From the NCBI RefSeq assembly GCF_018129085.1, contig NZ_JAAGBB010000015.1:1-64000 (forward strand): a stretch of DNA of 64,000 nucleotides, read 5' to 3'. This DNA comes from Plastoroseomonas hellenica (lineage in GTDB: Bacteria; Pseudomonadota; Alphaproteobacteria; Acetobacterales; Acetobacteraceae). The notes beneath the pieces were generated by a model. The model was not told where the DNA came from and did no database searches. It saw only the letters and a list, made by a program, of their open reading frames with translations. The translations under genes and the position numbers were made by a program. Of this stretch, positions 50,037 to 58,266 are shown one piece after another (position 1 is the stretch's first letter; every line of letters starts with the position of its first letter).

Positions 50037-50081
50037 TTGACGCGCGGCGCGGGTGCGGTCCAAAATCAATATCAAATATTG
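50037..50081 (+). promoter_or_regulatory. Promoter with CAATAT-N3-ATATTG operator, solute-binding protein operon
   Basis: TTGACG (50037-50042) and CAAAAT (50061-50066) resemble -35 and -10 boxes with an 18-bp spacer. The perfect palindrome CAATAT-CAA-ATATTG (50067-50081) follows directly. The same motif occurs at 55075. The regulator is probably the IclR protein encoded at 54219. Confidence 0.6.
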
Positions 50082-50142
50082 CTATACGATAATTTGGACG
50101 CGGCCAATACGCCGCGGCCGAGGCATCACGGGAGCAGGGCCG

Positions 50143-51735
50143 ATGCGCGCAGGGCATCTTGTCGGGCTGCTGGGAGCGGGGCTGGCGATGGGCCTCGCCG
50201 CTCCGCTGGCAGCGCGGCCTCTCCAGATCGGCCTCAGCGCGATGGTGACCTCGCTCGATCCCCATTTCTACAGCATCACGCCCAACAACTCGGCGGCCTT
50301 CCACGTCTTCGACCGCCTCGTGCATCGCGGACCCGAAGGCCGGCTGGAGCCGGGCCTCGCCCTCGCCTGGCAGCCGCTGTCGGAGACCACCTGGGAATTC
50401 CGGCTGCGGCCCGGCGTCACCTGGCATGACGGCCAGCCCTTCACCGCGGCGGATGCGGGTTTCAGCCTGGCGCGCGCCCGCCACGTCCCGAACAGTCTCG
50501 GCGGCTTCGAGAATCTGGTGCGGCCGATCACCGCGATCGAGATCATCGACCCGCTGACGCTGCGGCTCACGACCGCCACGCCCACGCCGACCCTGCCGAG
50601 CGACCTGTCCTTCATCGCGATCGTCTCCGCCCATCTCGGCCGCGACGCGACGACGGCCGACTACAATGCGGGCCGCGTCAACATCGGCACCGGCGCCTTC
50701 CGCTTCCTGCGCCATGTCCAGGGCGATCGCATCGTGATGGCGCGCAACGACGCTTGGTGGAACGGGCGCGCCGCCTGGGAGAGCGTCACGCTGCGCATGG
50801 TGCCCAATATCGGCGCGCGCATGGCGTCGCTGCTCGCGGGCGAGCTCGACCTGGTCGAAGCGCCGTCGGCGAGCGACCTGGCGCGCCTGCGGCAGCATGG
50901 CGACGTGCTGATCCACGCCGCGCCGGGCAGCCGCGTCGCCTACGTCAATCCGATCTTCGCGCCCGCGCCCAATGCGCCGGCGATCACCGACCGGCAAGGC
51001 CGGGCGATCGAGCCGACGCCGCTCGGCGACCGTCGGGTGCGCCAGGCGCTCTCGCTCGCGATCAACCGCCAGGCCATCGCCGATCGCCTGCTGCTCGGCA
51101 CCGGCACGGCCACCGGACAATGGCTGCCGCCCGGGTCCTATTCCGCAGTGCCGGATCTCGACCCGCCGCGGTTCGACCCCGCCCGGGCGCGCGCCCTGCT
51201 GACGGAGGCCGGCTTCCCCGACGGTTTCCGGATGACGCTCACGACAGCCAATGACCGCACGCCCTATGCGGTGGAGATCACCCAGGCGATCGCGCAGATG
51301 TGGAGCCGCATCGGCGTGCAGGTGAGCGTCGAGGCGATCCCCTTCGCGGTCTATTCGGCGCGCGGCCAGCGGCAGCAGGTCTCGGCCTATTTCGGCAGCC
51401 TGAACAATCCCTCCATGGAAGCCGGGCTGCTGCTGCGCAACCTGCTGATGACGGTCAATCCGGAGGCCGGCACCGGCACCTTCAACTGGAGCCGCTATGC
51501 CAACCCCGCGCTCGACCGGCTGGCCGGGCGGGCCCTCGCCACCATGGACGGCGCGGCGCGCGAGGGGCTGCTCATCGAGGCCGCGCGCCTGGCGCTCGCG
51601 GATGTCGCCTTCATCCCGATCTACCAGTTCCAGAACCTCTGGGCATCGCGCCGGGGGATCACCTACCAGGCGCGCGCCGACGAGCTGACGCTCGGCGCCG
51701 ACGCGCAGGATGCGAGCCGTCAGGACACCCAATGA
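50143..51735 (+). CDS. Peptide/nickel-type ABC transporter solute-binding protein
   Basis: A 530-residue SBP_bac_5 protein with a Sec signal (MRAGHLVGLLGAGLAMGLAAPLAA). Entry block DRLVHRGPEGRLEPGLALAWQPLSETTWEFRLRPGVTWHDGQPFTAADAG and NIGTGAFRFLRHVQGDRIVMARNDAWW are typical. No permease is encoded in the window. It starts the operon under the first CAATAT operator, and its stop overlaps the crotonase start (ATGA). The upstream in-frame Met at 50053 lies in the promoter. Confidence 0.92.
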   Translation: MRAGHLVGLLGAGLAMGLAAPLAARPLQIGLSAMVTSLDPHFYSITPNNSAAFHVFDRLVHRGPEGRLEPGLALAWQPLSETTWEFRLRPGVTWHDGQPFTAADAGFSLARARHVPNSLGGFENLVRPITAIEIIDPLTLRLTTATPTPTLPSDLSFIAIVSAHLGRDATTADYNAGRVNIGTGAFRFLRHVQGDRIVMARNDAWWNGRAAWESVTLRMVPNIGARMASLLAGELDLVEAPSASDLARLRQHGDVLIHAAPGSRVAYVNPIFAPAPNAPAITDRQGRAIEPTPLGDRRVRQALSLAINRQAIADRLLLGTGTATGQWLPPGSYSAVPDLDPPRFDPARARALLTEAGFPDGFRMTLTTANDRTPYAVEITQAIAQMWSRIGVQVSVEAIPFAVYSARGQRQQVSAYFGSLNNPSMEAGLLLRNLLMTVNPEAGTGTFNWSRYANPALDRLAGRALATMDGAAREGLLIEAARLALADVAFIPIYQFQNLWASRRGITYQARADELTLGADAQDASRQDTQ

Positions 51736-52508
51736 ACACCATCATCCTCGACCGACCGGAACCGCGGCTGGCGATCATCACCATGAACCGCCCGGCGAAG
51801 CGGAACGCCCTGGATGGCGAGGCCTGGCGGCAGCTCGGCGATGCCTTCCGCGCGCTCGGCGACGACGCGGCATTGCGGGCCATCATCCTGACCGGAGCCG
51901 GTGGCGCCTTCTGCGCGGGGGACGACATCGGCGCCTTCGCGGCGGTGCGCGACGACCCGCCGGCGCGGCAGGCCTATTGGGACCACATCATGGCCTGCTA
52001 CGCCGCCGTCTCGGCCAGCCGCGTGCCGGTCATCGCAGCGGTCAGCGGGCCCTGCGTCGGCGGCGGCTGCACCCTGGCGCTCCGCTGCGACTTCCGCATC
52101 GCCGATGCCGCCGCGCGGTTCGGGGTGCCGCCGGCGAAGCTCGGTCTGGTCTATCCGCCGGAGAGCACGCAGCTCCTGCTGGCGGTCGCGGGCCCGTCGA
52201 TGGCCAAGCGCCTGCTCTATACCGGCACGCTCATCGACGCGGAGCAGGCGCTGGCCTGCGGCCTCGCGGATGCGGTGGCGCCGGATGCGTTGGCCGCCGC
52301 CCGCGACTTCGCAGCACCCATGCTGGATGCGGCCCCCCTCTCGCTGGCCGCCGCGAAGCTCGCCTGCGACGCCGCGATGACCGGACGCATCGCGGAGGTG
52401 GCGAGCGCGGTGATGGCGCTCTCCGACCGCGCCGATGCCAGCGAGGATTACCGCGAGGGCGTCAGTGCCTTCGCCGGGAAGCGCAAGCCGGTCTTCAGGG
52501 GTCTTTGA
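51732..52508 (+). CDS. Enoyl-CoA hydratase/isomerase-family protein
   Basis: A 258-residue crotonase: oxyanion residues in FCAGDDIGAF and AVSGPCVGGGCTLALRCDFRIA. The two catalytic Glu positions of enoyl-CoA hydratase are not conserved: the first aligns with Ala in PPAKLGL, the second area reads PPESTQLL. It may be an isomerase or a different crotonase. ATG 51732 overlaps the preceding stop. A 165-bp palindromic repeat starts at its stop codon and separates it from the next gene of the operon. Confidence 0.85.
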   Translation: MNTIILDRPEPRLAIITMNRPAKRNALDGEAWRQLGDAFRALGDDAALRAIILTGAGGAFCAGDDIGAFAAVRDDPPARQAYWDHIMACYAAVSASRVPVIAAVSGPCVGGGCTLALRCDFRIADAAARFGVPPAKLGLVYPPESTQLLLAVAGPSMAKRLLYTGTLIDAEQALACGLADAVAPDALAAARDFAAPMLDAAPLSLAAAKLACDAAMTGRIAEVASAVMALSDRADASEDYREGVSAFAGKRKPVFRGL

Positions 52509-52670
52509 GAGACCTTTTGGCAATGGCGGCGGGTCGGTCTGGCGGGTCTTTTCCGCCCCTGGCGCACCGGCTTCCTCGCCGATGCCACCGGCATCGGCTG
52601 CGTCAGCCGCCACGCCAGGGACGAAAAATCCCTCGCCATCCCTCCGCCACCGCCATTGCCAAAAGGTCTC
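52506..52670. repeat. 165-bp palindromic intergenic repeat, copy at 52.6 kb
   Basis: Arms 52509-52528 (GAGACCTTTTGGCAATGGCG) and 52651-52670 are exact complements, and the interior continues as an imperfect palindrome around GATGCC-ACC-GGCATC. The element begins at the TGA of the crotonase gene and ends 4 bp before the ATG of the ligase; its AAAAGG lies 8 bp upstream of that ATG and is the only ribosome binding site candidate. Confidence 0.85.
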
Positions 52671-52674
52671 CGAG

Positions 52675-54213
52675 ATGCAGGGCTTCGACCACGCCCATGA
52701 CAACGTCTACGCCGCCTTCGCCGCGCGCTTTCCCGCACCCGACCGGCTCTTCGTCGAAGCCGAGGATGGCCGCCGCCTCACCTATGGGGAGATCCCGGCG
52801 GCCACGGCGCGCATCGCCAACCTGCTGCGGCGTCTGGGCATCGGGCCGGGCGACCGCGTCGCGGGGCTGCTCGACAAGTCACCGGAAGCGCTGCTGCTCT
52901 ATCTCGGCTGCTGCCGCGCCGGTGCGGTCTACCTTCCGATCCATGTCGAGCTGACGCCGCCCGAGGTCGACCACATCCTCCTGGACGCGGAGCCGCGCCT
53001 GCTGGTCTGCCGGCCCGCCTGGGCGGAGCGGCTGCGCGGCTGGGCGGCGGCTTCGCCGGTGCGCCACCTGCTGACGCTGGACGGGGCGGGCGCGGGCGGC
53101 CTGACCGAGGCGCTGTCCGGAGAGGCGCCGGAGGCCCCGGTCGCCGCGGCCGGGTCCACGGCGCCGAACGCCATCGTCTACACCTCCGGGACCACCGGCA
53201 AGCCGAAGGGCGCGATCCTCTCCAACGGCCTCGTCGCCTGGAATGCGATGGCGCTCGCCGAAGCCTGGGGCATGACGCGGGAGGACGTGCTGCTGCATGC
53301 GAACCCGATGGCCTTCGGGCTGTTCGGGACCACGACGCCGGTGCTCGCCGCCGGCGCGGCCATGCGCCTGCTGCCGAAGTTCGAGACGGAGGCGGTGCTG
53401 CGCGCGCTGCCCGGGGCGACGATGTTCGCGGGCGTGCCGACCTATTACGCGCGGCTTCTCGCGCATCCCGGCTTCTCGCGGCAGAGCTGCCGGACGATGC
53501 GGCTGTTCCTGACCGGCTCCGCGCCGATGCGCGCCGACCTGTTCGAGGCCTTCCGCGCCCGCACCGGGCATGCGCTGCTCGATCGCTACGGCATGACGGA
53601 GGCGCTGATCATCGCCTCCATGCCGCTCGACGCGCCGCGCCGCCCGGATGCGTCCGGCCTGCCGCTGCCCGGATCCGCGCTGCGCCTGGTGGACGAGGCC
53701 GGCGCGGCCGTGCCGCCCGGCGCCGTGGGCGCCATCGAGCTGCGCCAGCCCTTTCCGTTCTCTGGCTATTGGCGCGCGCCGGAGAAGACGACGGCCGCCT
53801 TCCGCGCGGATGGCTGGTTCATCACCGGCGATTTCGGCCGGGTCGACCCGGACGGCTATCTCTGCGTGCTCGGCCGCGGCACCGAGCTGATCATCACCGG
53901 CGGCTTCAACGTCTACCCGAAGGAGGTCGAGGCCAGCCTGAACGCGATGCCGGGCATCGCGGAGGCCGCGGTGTTCGGCGTGCCGCACCCGGATTTCGGC
54001 GAGGCGGTGGTGGCCGCGATCCAACTGGAACCGGATGCGCCGCCTTTCTCGGAGGCGGCGGTCAGGCTACTGCTCACCGGGGAGCTTGCGCGCTACAAGG
54101 TCCCGAAGCGCATACAGGTGGTTCCGGAGATGCCGCGCAATACCTTGGGCAAGATACGCAAGACGCTTCTGCAGCAACGCTTCTCGGACCTCTTCGCGCC
54201 GGAGCATCCATAG
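52675..54213 (+). CDS. Acyl-CoA synthetase, malonyl-CoA synthetase (MatB)-like
   Basis: A 512-residue ANL-superfamily ligase: P-loop YTSGTTGKPKG (near residue 168), A5 motif YGMTEA, hinge ITGDFGRVDPDG, and the catalytic Lys in NTLGKIRK. Overall length and the N-terminal LLRRLGIGPGDRVAGLLDKSPEALLLYLGCCRAGAVYLPIHVELTP match MatB-type malonate-CoA ligases, though a related dicarboxylate or short-chain ligase is possible. It is 5' of the IclR regulator (5-bp gap). The ribosome binding site is provided by the preceding repeat. Confidence 0.85.
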   Translation: MQGFDHAHDNVYAAFAARFPAPDRLFVEAEDGRRLTYGEIPAATARIANLLRRLGIGPGDRVAGLLDKSPEALLLYLGCCRAGAVYLPIHVELTPPEVDHILLDAEPRLLVCRPAWAERLRGWAAASPVRHLLTLDGAGAGGLTEALSGEAPEAPVAAAGSTAPNAIVYTSGTTGKPKGAILSNGLVAWNAMALAEAWGMTREDVLLHANPMAFGLFGTTTPVLAAGAAMRLLPKFETEAVLRALPGATMFAGVPTYYARLLAHPGFSRQSCRTMRLFLTGSAPMRADLFEAFRARTGHALLDRYGMTEALIIASMPLDAPRRPDASGLPLPGSALRLVDEAGAAVPPGAVGAIELRQPFPFSGYWRAPEKTTAAFRADGWFITGDFGRVDPDGYLCVLGRGTELIITGGFNVYPKEVEASLNAMPGIAEAAVFGVPHPDFGEAVVAAIQLEPDAPPFSEAAVRLLLTGELARYKVPKRIQVVPEMPRNTLGKIRKTLLQQRFSDLFAPEHP

Positions 54214-54218
54214 CGCCG

Positions 54219-55010
54219 ATGGCACGGGAAAAGACTGCGTCGCAGCAGACATCGGAGGATGTGGATCCCCGGCTCTTCGTCGCGTCCATCGAGAAGGCGA
54301 TGGCCGTGCTGGAGCTGTTCGAGAGCGAGAGGCAGGACCTTTCCCTCACCGAGATCATGGCGCGCGCGGGGATCGGCCGCAGCGCGGTGCAGCGCTTCGT
54401 CTACACGCTGCACCGGCTCGGCTATCTCAGCCGCGATCCCGCGACCAAGCGCTTCGCGCTGGGCGCCAAGGTGCTGGGGCTGCACCGCGGCTATGTCGGC
54501 GGGCGGTCGGCCCTGCAGCGGGCCCGCCACGTGTTGCGGGAGCTGAACGCCACGACCGGCGAATGCGTCTCCTGGACCGAATTGCTGGAGACCGAGATCG
54601 TCGTCGTCGAGAACTGGCCGAGCGCCCATGTCACCGCGGTGATCCTGGCGCCCGGCATGCGGTTCGAGGCGATCTCGGCCTCCTCCGGCCAGGTGCTGCT
54701 GGCGCATGCGCCGGCCGAGGTGGTGGCGCATGCCTTCGCCGCCGCCACGCCGCGGGCCCGTGAGAGATTGGGCGCCAGGACCCTTCCCGAGTTCGGCGCG
54801 ATCCTCGACCGGGTCCGAAGCCAGGGCTATGCGCTGACCACCAAGGCCTTCGACCAGGACAGCATATCGCTGTCCGCGCCGGTCCTGGATCCGGGAGGGC
54901 GCGCGGTGGGCGCGGTGAACCTCTCGGTCCTGACCAACCGCTTCGACCGGCGCCAGGCGGAGGACGCCCTGGTGCCCGCGCTGATCAAGGCGGCGCGCGC
55001 GAGCCGGTAG
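54219..55010 (+). CDS. IclR-family transcriptional regulator
   Basis: A 263-residue IclR protein: winged helix at 21-85 (ASIEKAMAVLELFESERQDLSLTEIMARAGIGRSAVQRFVYTLHRLGYLSRDPATKRFALG), effector domain after it (HVLRELNATTGECVSWTELLETEIVVVE, LSAPVLDPGGRAVGAVNLSVLTNRF). It starts 5 bp after the ligase stop and is embedded in the operon it probably controls. The CAATAT-N3-ATATTG palindromes at 50067 and 55075 are its likely operators. The ligand is probably an acid or acyl-CoA of this pathway. Confidence 0.92.
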   Translation: MAREKTASQQTSEDVDPRLFVASIEKAMAVLELFESERQDLSLTEIMARAGIGRSAVQRFVYTLHRLGYLSRDPATKRFALGAKVLGLHRGYVGGRSALQRARHVLRELNATTGECVSWTELLETEIVVVENWPSAHVTAVILAPGMRFEAISASSGQVLLAHAPAEVVAHAFAAATPRARERLGARTLPEFGAILDRVRSQGYALTTKAFDQDSISLSAPVLDPGGRAVGAVNLSVLTNRFDRRQAEDALVPALIKAARASR

Positions 55011-55038
55011 ACCACCGGACATCCGATTCGGATTCCCG

Positions 55039-55091
55039 TTGACAGGCGGGTGCGCGCGACGCTCAATTCTATTTCCAATATCTAATATTGG
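55039..55091 (+). promoter_or_regulatory. Promoter with CCAATAT-N3-ATATTGG operator, dehydrogenase operon
   Basis: TTGACA (55039-55044) is a good -35 box; a weak -10 lies near 55062. The perfect palindrome CCAATAT-CTA-ATATTGG (55075-55091) sits at the expected start of transcription, followed by an extra CAATATT half-site. It matches the site at 50067. Confidence 0.65.
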
Positions 55092-55159
55092 ATAACAATA
55101 TTCGTCGGCTGCCCCTGCCCGTGTGGCGCGGGGCGGCACCGAGGACGCAGGAACCAGAG

Positions 55160-56677
55160 ATGACCGAGCTGCCATCGCCCGCCGCCGAAGCGGCCGCATT
55201 GCTGGATCGGCTCGGCGTGCCCCGGGCGGCCTGGACCGGCGGCGACCTCATTGCGACGTCGCCCATCACCGGGGAGGTCATCGGGCGCCCCTTCGCCGCG
55301 ACGCCTGCAGCCGCCGCGGCGGCGATCGCCACGGCCGAGGCCGCGTTCCGCGCCTGGCGGAAGGTACCGGCGCCGCGGCGCGGCGAGTTCGTCCGGCTGC
55401 TCGGCGAGGAGTTGCGCGCGGCCAAGGCCGAGCTCGGCCGCCTCGTCACGCTGGAGGCCGGCAAGATCCTCTCCGAAGGGCTCGGCGAGGTGCAGGAGAT
55501 GATCGACATCTGCGACTTCGCGGTCGGCCTGTCGCGCCAGCTCTACGGGCTCACCATCGCGACCGAGCGCGCCCGCCACCGCATGATGGAGAGTTGGCAC
55601 CCGGCCGGCGTCGTGGGCGTCATCAGCGCCTTCAACTTCCCGGTCGCCGTCTGGGCCTGGAACGCGGCCCTGGCCTTCGTCTGCGGCGATGCCGTGGTGT
55701 GGAAGCCCTCGGAGAAGACGCCCCTGACCGCGCTGGCCGTGCAGGCCCTGGTCGGGCGCGCGGCGGCGCGCTTCGGCGCGGTGCCGGAGGGGCTTTCGGC
55801 GCTGCTTCTCGGTGGGCGGGAGGTGGGCTCGGTCCTGGTGGACAGCCCCGCCATCCCCGTGCTCTCGGCCACCGGATCCACCGCCATGGGCCGCGCCGTG
55901 GCATCACGCGTCGCCGCCCGCTTCGGCCGCGCCATCCTGGAGCTCGGCGGCAACAACGGCGCCATCGTCGCGCCCTCCGCCGATCTCGACCTGGTGGTGC
56001 GCGCCACGGCCTTCGCGGCGATGGGCACGGCGGGCCAGCGCTGCACGACGCTGCGCCGGCTGATCGTGCACGAAGCGGTGGCCGATGCGCTGCTCGATCG
56101 CCTGCGGCACGCCTATCGGAGCGTCGCGATCGGCGATCCGCGCCGGCCCGGCACGCTGGTCGGCCCGCTGATCGACGCGGCCGCGGGTGCCGCGATGACG
56201 GCGGCGCTGGCCGCCGCCCGCGCCGATGGCGGCGTCGTCACCGGCGGCGAGGCGGTGGCGGGACCGGGCGGCACCTATCGCCGCCCGGCGCTGGCCGAAA
56301 TGCCCGCGCAGACGGCGATTGTCCGGCAGGAGACCTTCGCGCCGATCCTGCATGTGATGCGCTACCGCGCCTTCGAGGATGCGATCGCCATCCACAACGG
56401 CGTGCCGCAGGGCCTCTCCTCCTCGATCTTCACCAACGACCTGCGGGAGGCGGAGCTCTTCCTCTCCGCGCAGGGATCGGATTGCGGCATCGCGAACGTC
56501 AATATCGGCCCTTCCGGCGCCGAGATCGGCGGTGCCTTCGGCGGCGAGAAGGAGACCGGCGGCGGGCGCGAAAGCGGCTCCGACGCCTGGAAGGCCTATA
56601 TGCGGCGCGCCACCAACACGGTGAACTACGGCCGCGACCTGCCGCTCGCGCAGGGGGTCAGCTTCGATGTCGCCTGA
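55160..56677 (+). CDS. Aldehyde dehydrogenase, ALDH7 (alpha-aminoadipate semialdehyde dehydrogenase)-like
   Basis: A 505-residue NAD-dependent aldehyde dehydrogenase. The catalytic Glu is in ILELGGNNGAI and the Cys in TAGQRCTTLRRL. The C-terminal blocks GGAFGGEKETGGGRESGSDAWKAYMRR and NTVNYGRDLPLAQGVSF are typical of antiquitin/AmaB enzymes, which oxidise alpha-aminoadipate semialdehyde in lysine breakdown. With two acyl-CoA ligases and crotonases nearby, another semialdehyde is also possible. ATG 55160 is used; upstream Met 55088 lies in the operator region. It overlaps the next gene by 11 bp. Confidence 0.9.
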   Translation: MTELPSPAAEAAALLDRLGVPRAAWTGGDLIATSPITGEVIGRPFAATPAAAAAAIATAEAAFRAWRKVPAPRRGEFVRLLGEELRAAKAELGRLVTLEAGKILSEGLGEVQEMIDICDFAVGLSRQLYGLTIATERARHRMMESWHPAGVVGVISAFNFPVAVWAWNAALAFVCGDAVVWKPSEKTPLTALAVQALVGRAAARFGAVPEGLSALLLGGREVGSVLVDSPAIPVLSATGSTAMGRAVASRVAARFGRAILELGGNNGAIVAPSADLDLVVRATAFAAMGTAGQRCTTLRRLIVHEAVADALLDRLRHAYRSVAIGDPRRPGTLVGPLIDAAAGAAMTAALAAARADGGVVTGGEAVAGPGGTYRRPALAEMPAQTAIVRQETFAPILHVMRYRAFEDAIAIHNGVPQGLSSSIFTNDLREAELFLSAQGSDCGIANVNIGPSGAEIGGAFGGEKETGGGRESGSDAWKAYMRRATNTVNYGRDLPLAQGVSFDVA

Positions 56678-58250
56678 CGCGGCGGTGGCGATGCCGCCGA
56701 TCGGCCCCTTGACGCTGCGGCAGGTGATGGATGCGCAGGCGCTGGCCGAGCCGGAGCGCATCTTCTGCGCCCATGACGGGCAGGCGATCTCCTTCGGCGC
56801 GCTGGATGCGGCCGTGAACCGCATCGCCAACGGGTTGCTGGCAGAGGGCCTGCGGCCCGGCGATCGCGTCGCGCTGATGCTGCCGGGCCATCCCGACCAC
56901 ATCGCCTGCATCCTGGCGCTGGCGAAGCTGGGCCTGGTGCGCGTGCCGGTGAACACCGGCCTGCAGGGCGCTTCGCTGGCCTATCCCTTCGACGCCTTCG
57001 CGGTGGAGGCGCTGATCGCCGACCGCGCCTATGCGGATGCGCTGGCGCCGGTGCTGGCCGAACGGAGGCTGCGCGCGGTGTTCTGGCGCGGCGGCGGGGA
57101 CGGGCCGAGCTTCGAGGCGCTCCTCGCCCATCCCGATGCCGGGCCGCCGCCCGTCGCGCCGGGGGCGGACGACATCCTGGCCATCACGCCGAGCTCGGGC
57201 ACCACGGGCGCGCCCAAAGGCGTGCTCAAATCCGACCGCACCCTGCGTGCCGGCCCGATGGCGATCCTCCGCCTCACCGAGGCGCGACCCGGGGACACGC
57301 TGCTGTTCTGGGAAGCGCTGCATCACGGCGCCGGCGTCGCCGTCGTGATCGCCGCCATCCTGGGTCGGCTGCGGCTCGGCATGGTCGACCGCTTCAGCGC
57401 ATCGCGCTTCTGGCAGCAGGCCAGGGAGAGTGGCGCGACCCGGGTGCACTATCTCGGCAGCGTGCTGCCGATGGTGCTGCGCCAGCCGGAGCGGCCCGAC
57501 GACCGCGATCACGGCGTGCGCATGGCCTGGGGCGGCGGATGCCCGCCGGAGATCTGGCGCGCGGTCGAGCAGCGCTTCGGGGTCGAGATCCGTGAGGGCT
57601 ATGGCCTGTCCGAGCTGATCACCTTCTGCACGCTGAACCTGACCGGCAAGCCGGGCTCCATCGGGCGACCGCTGTCCTGGTACGAGGCGATGGTCGCGGA
57701 TCCCGAGGGCCGGCCGCTGCCGCCCGGCGAGGCGGGCGAGCTCTGCTTCCGCGCGAAAGAGGCCGGGCTGCACTTCCTGGGCTATTTCCGCAACGGGCCG
57801 GCGACCGCGGAGGCGATGCGCGACGGCTGGTTCCGCACCGGCGACCTGGCGCGGCAGGACGAGGAGGGCGACCTGTTCTTCGTCGGTCGGGCCAAGGATT
57901 CCATTCGTCGCCGGGGCATCAACGTCTCCGCCTGGGAGGTCGAGCGCGTCCTGCTGGAGCACCCCGCCATCGAGGAGGTGGCGTTGATCGGCGTGCCGAG
58001 CGAACTCGGCGAGGACGAGATCAAGATCTTCGTCCGCCGCGCCGCGGGCGCCACGCTCGACGCGGCCTCGCTGCTGCGCTGGTGCGCGCCGCGCCTGCCG
58101 CGCTTCCAACTGCCGCGCTACGTGGCCTTCGTAGCGGACTTCCCGCGCACGCCGACCCAGCGGATCCGGAAGCTGGAGCTGCCGCGCGACACCGCGGGCT
58201 GCTGGGACCTGGAGGCGGCGGCCGAGCCCGGCCGCCCACACATGGGATGA
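56667..58250 (+). CDS. AMP-dependent acyl-CoA ligase (CaiC-like)
   Basis: A 527-residue ANL ligase: P-loop ITPSSGTTGAPKG (near 172), YGLSELIT, TGDLARQDEEGDLFFVGRAKD, and the catalytic Lys in TPTQRIRKLEL. The pattern resembles crotonobetaine/carnitine-CoA ligases and medium-chain acid ligases. It begins 11 bp before the end of the dehydrogenase gene and is followed 16 bp later by a Bug receptor, so uptake of an acid and its activation appear coupled. Confidence 0.9.
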   Translation: MSPDAAVAMPPIGPLTLRQVMDAQALAEPERIFCAHDGQAISFGALDAAVNRIANGLLAEGLRPGDRVALMLPGHPDHIACILALAKLGLVRVPVNTGLQGASLAYPFDAFAVEALIADRAYADALAPVLAERRLRAVFWRGGGDGPSFEALLAHPDAGPPPVAPGADDILAITPSSGTTGAPKGVLKSDRTLRAGPMAILRLTEARPGDTLLFWEALHHGAGVAVVIAAILGRLRLGMVDRFSASRFWQQARESGATRVHYLGSVLPMVLRQPERPDDRDHGVRMAWGGGCPPEIWRAVEQRFGVEIREGYGLSELITFCTLNLTGKPGSIGRPLSWYEAMVADPEGRPLPPGEAGELCFRAKEAGLHFLGYFRNGPATAEAMRDGWFRTGDLARQDEEGDLFFVGRAKDSIRRRGINVSAWEVERVLLEHPAIEEVALIGVPSELGEDEIKIFVRRAAGATLDAASLLRWCAPRLPRFQLPRYVAFVADFPRTPTQRIRKLELPRDTAGCWDLEAAAEPGRPHMG

Positions 58251-58266
58251 AAAGGGGGTCATCGGC

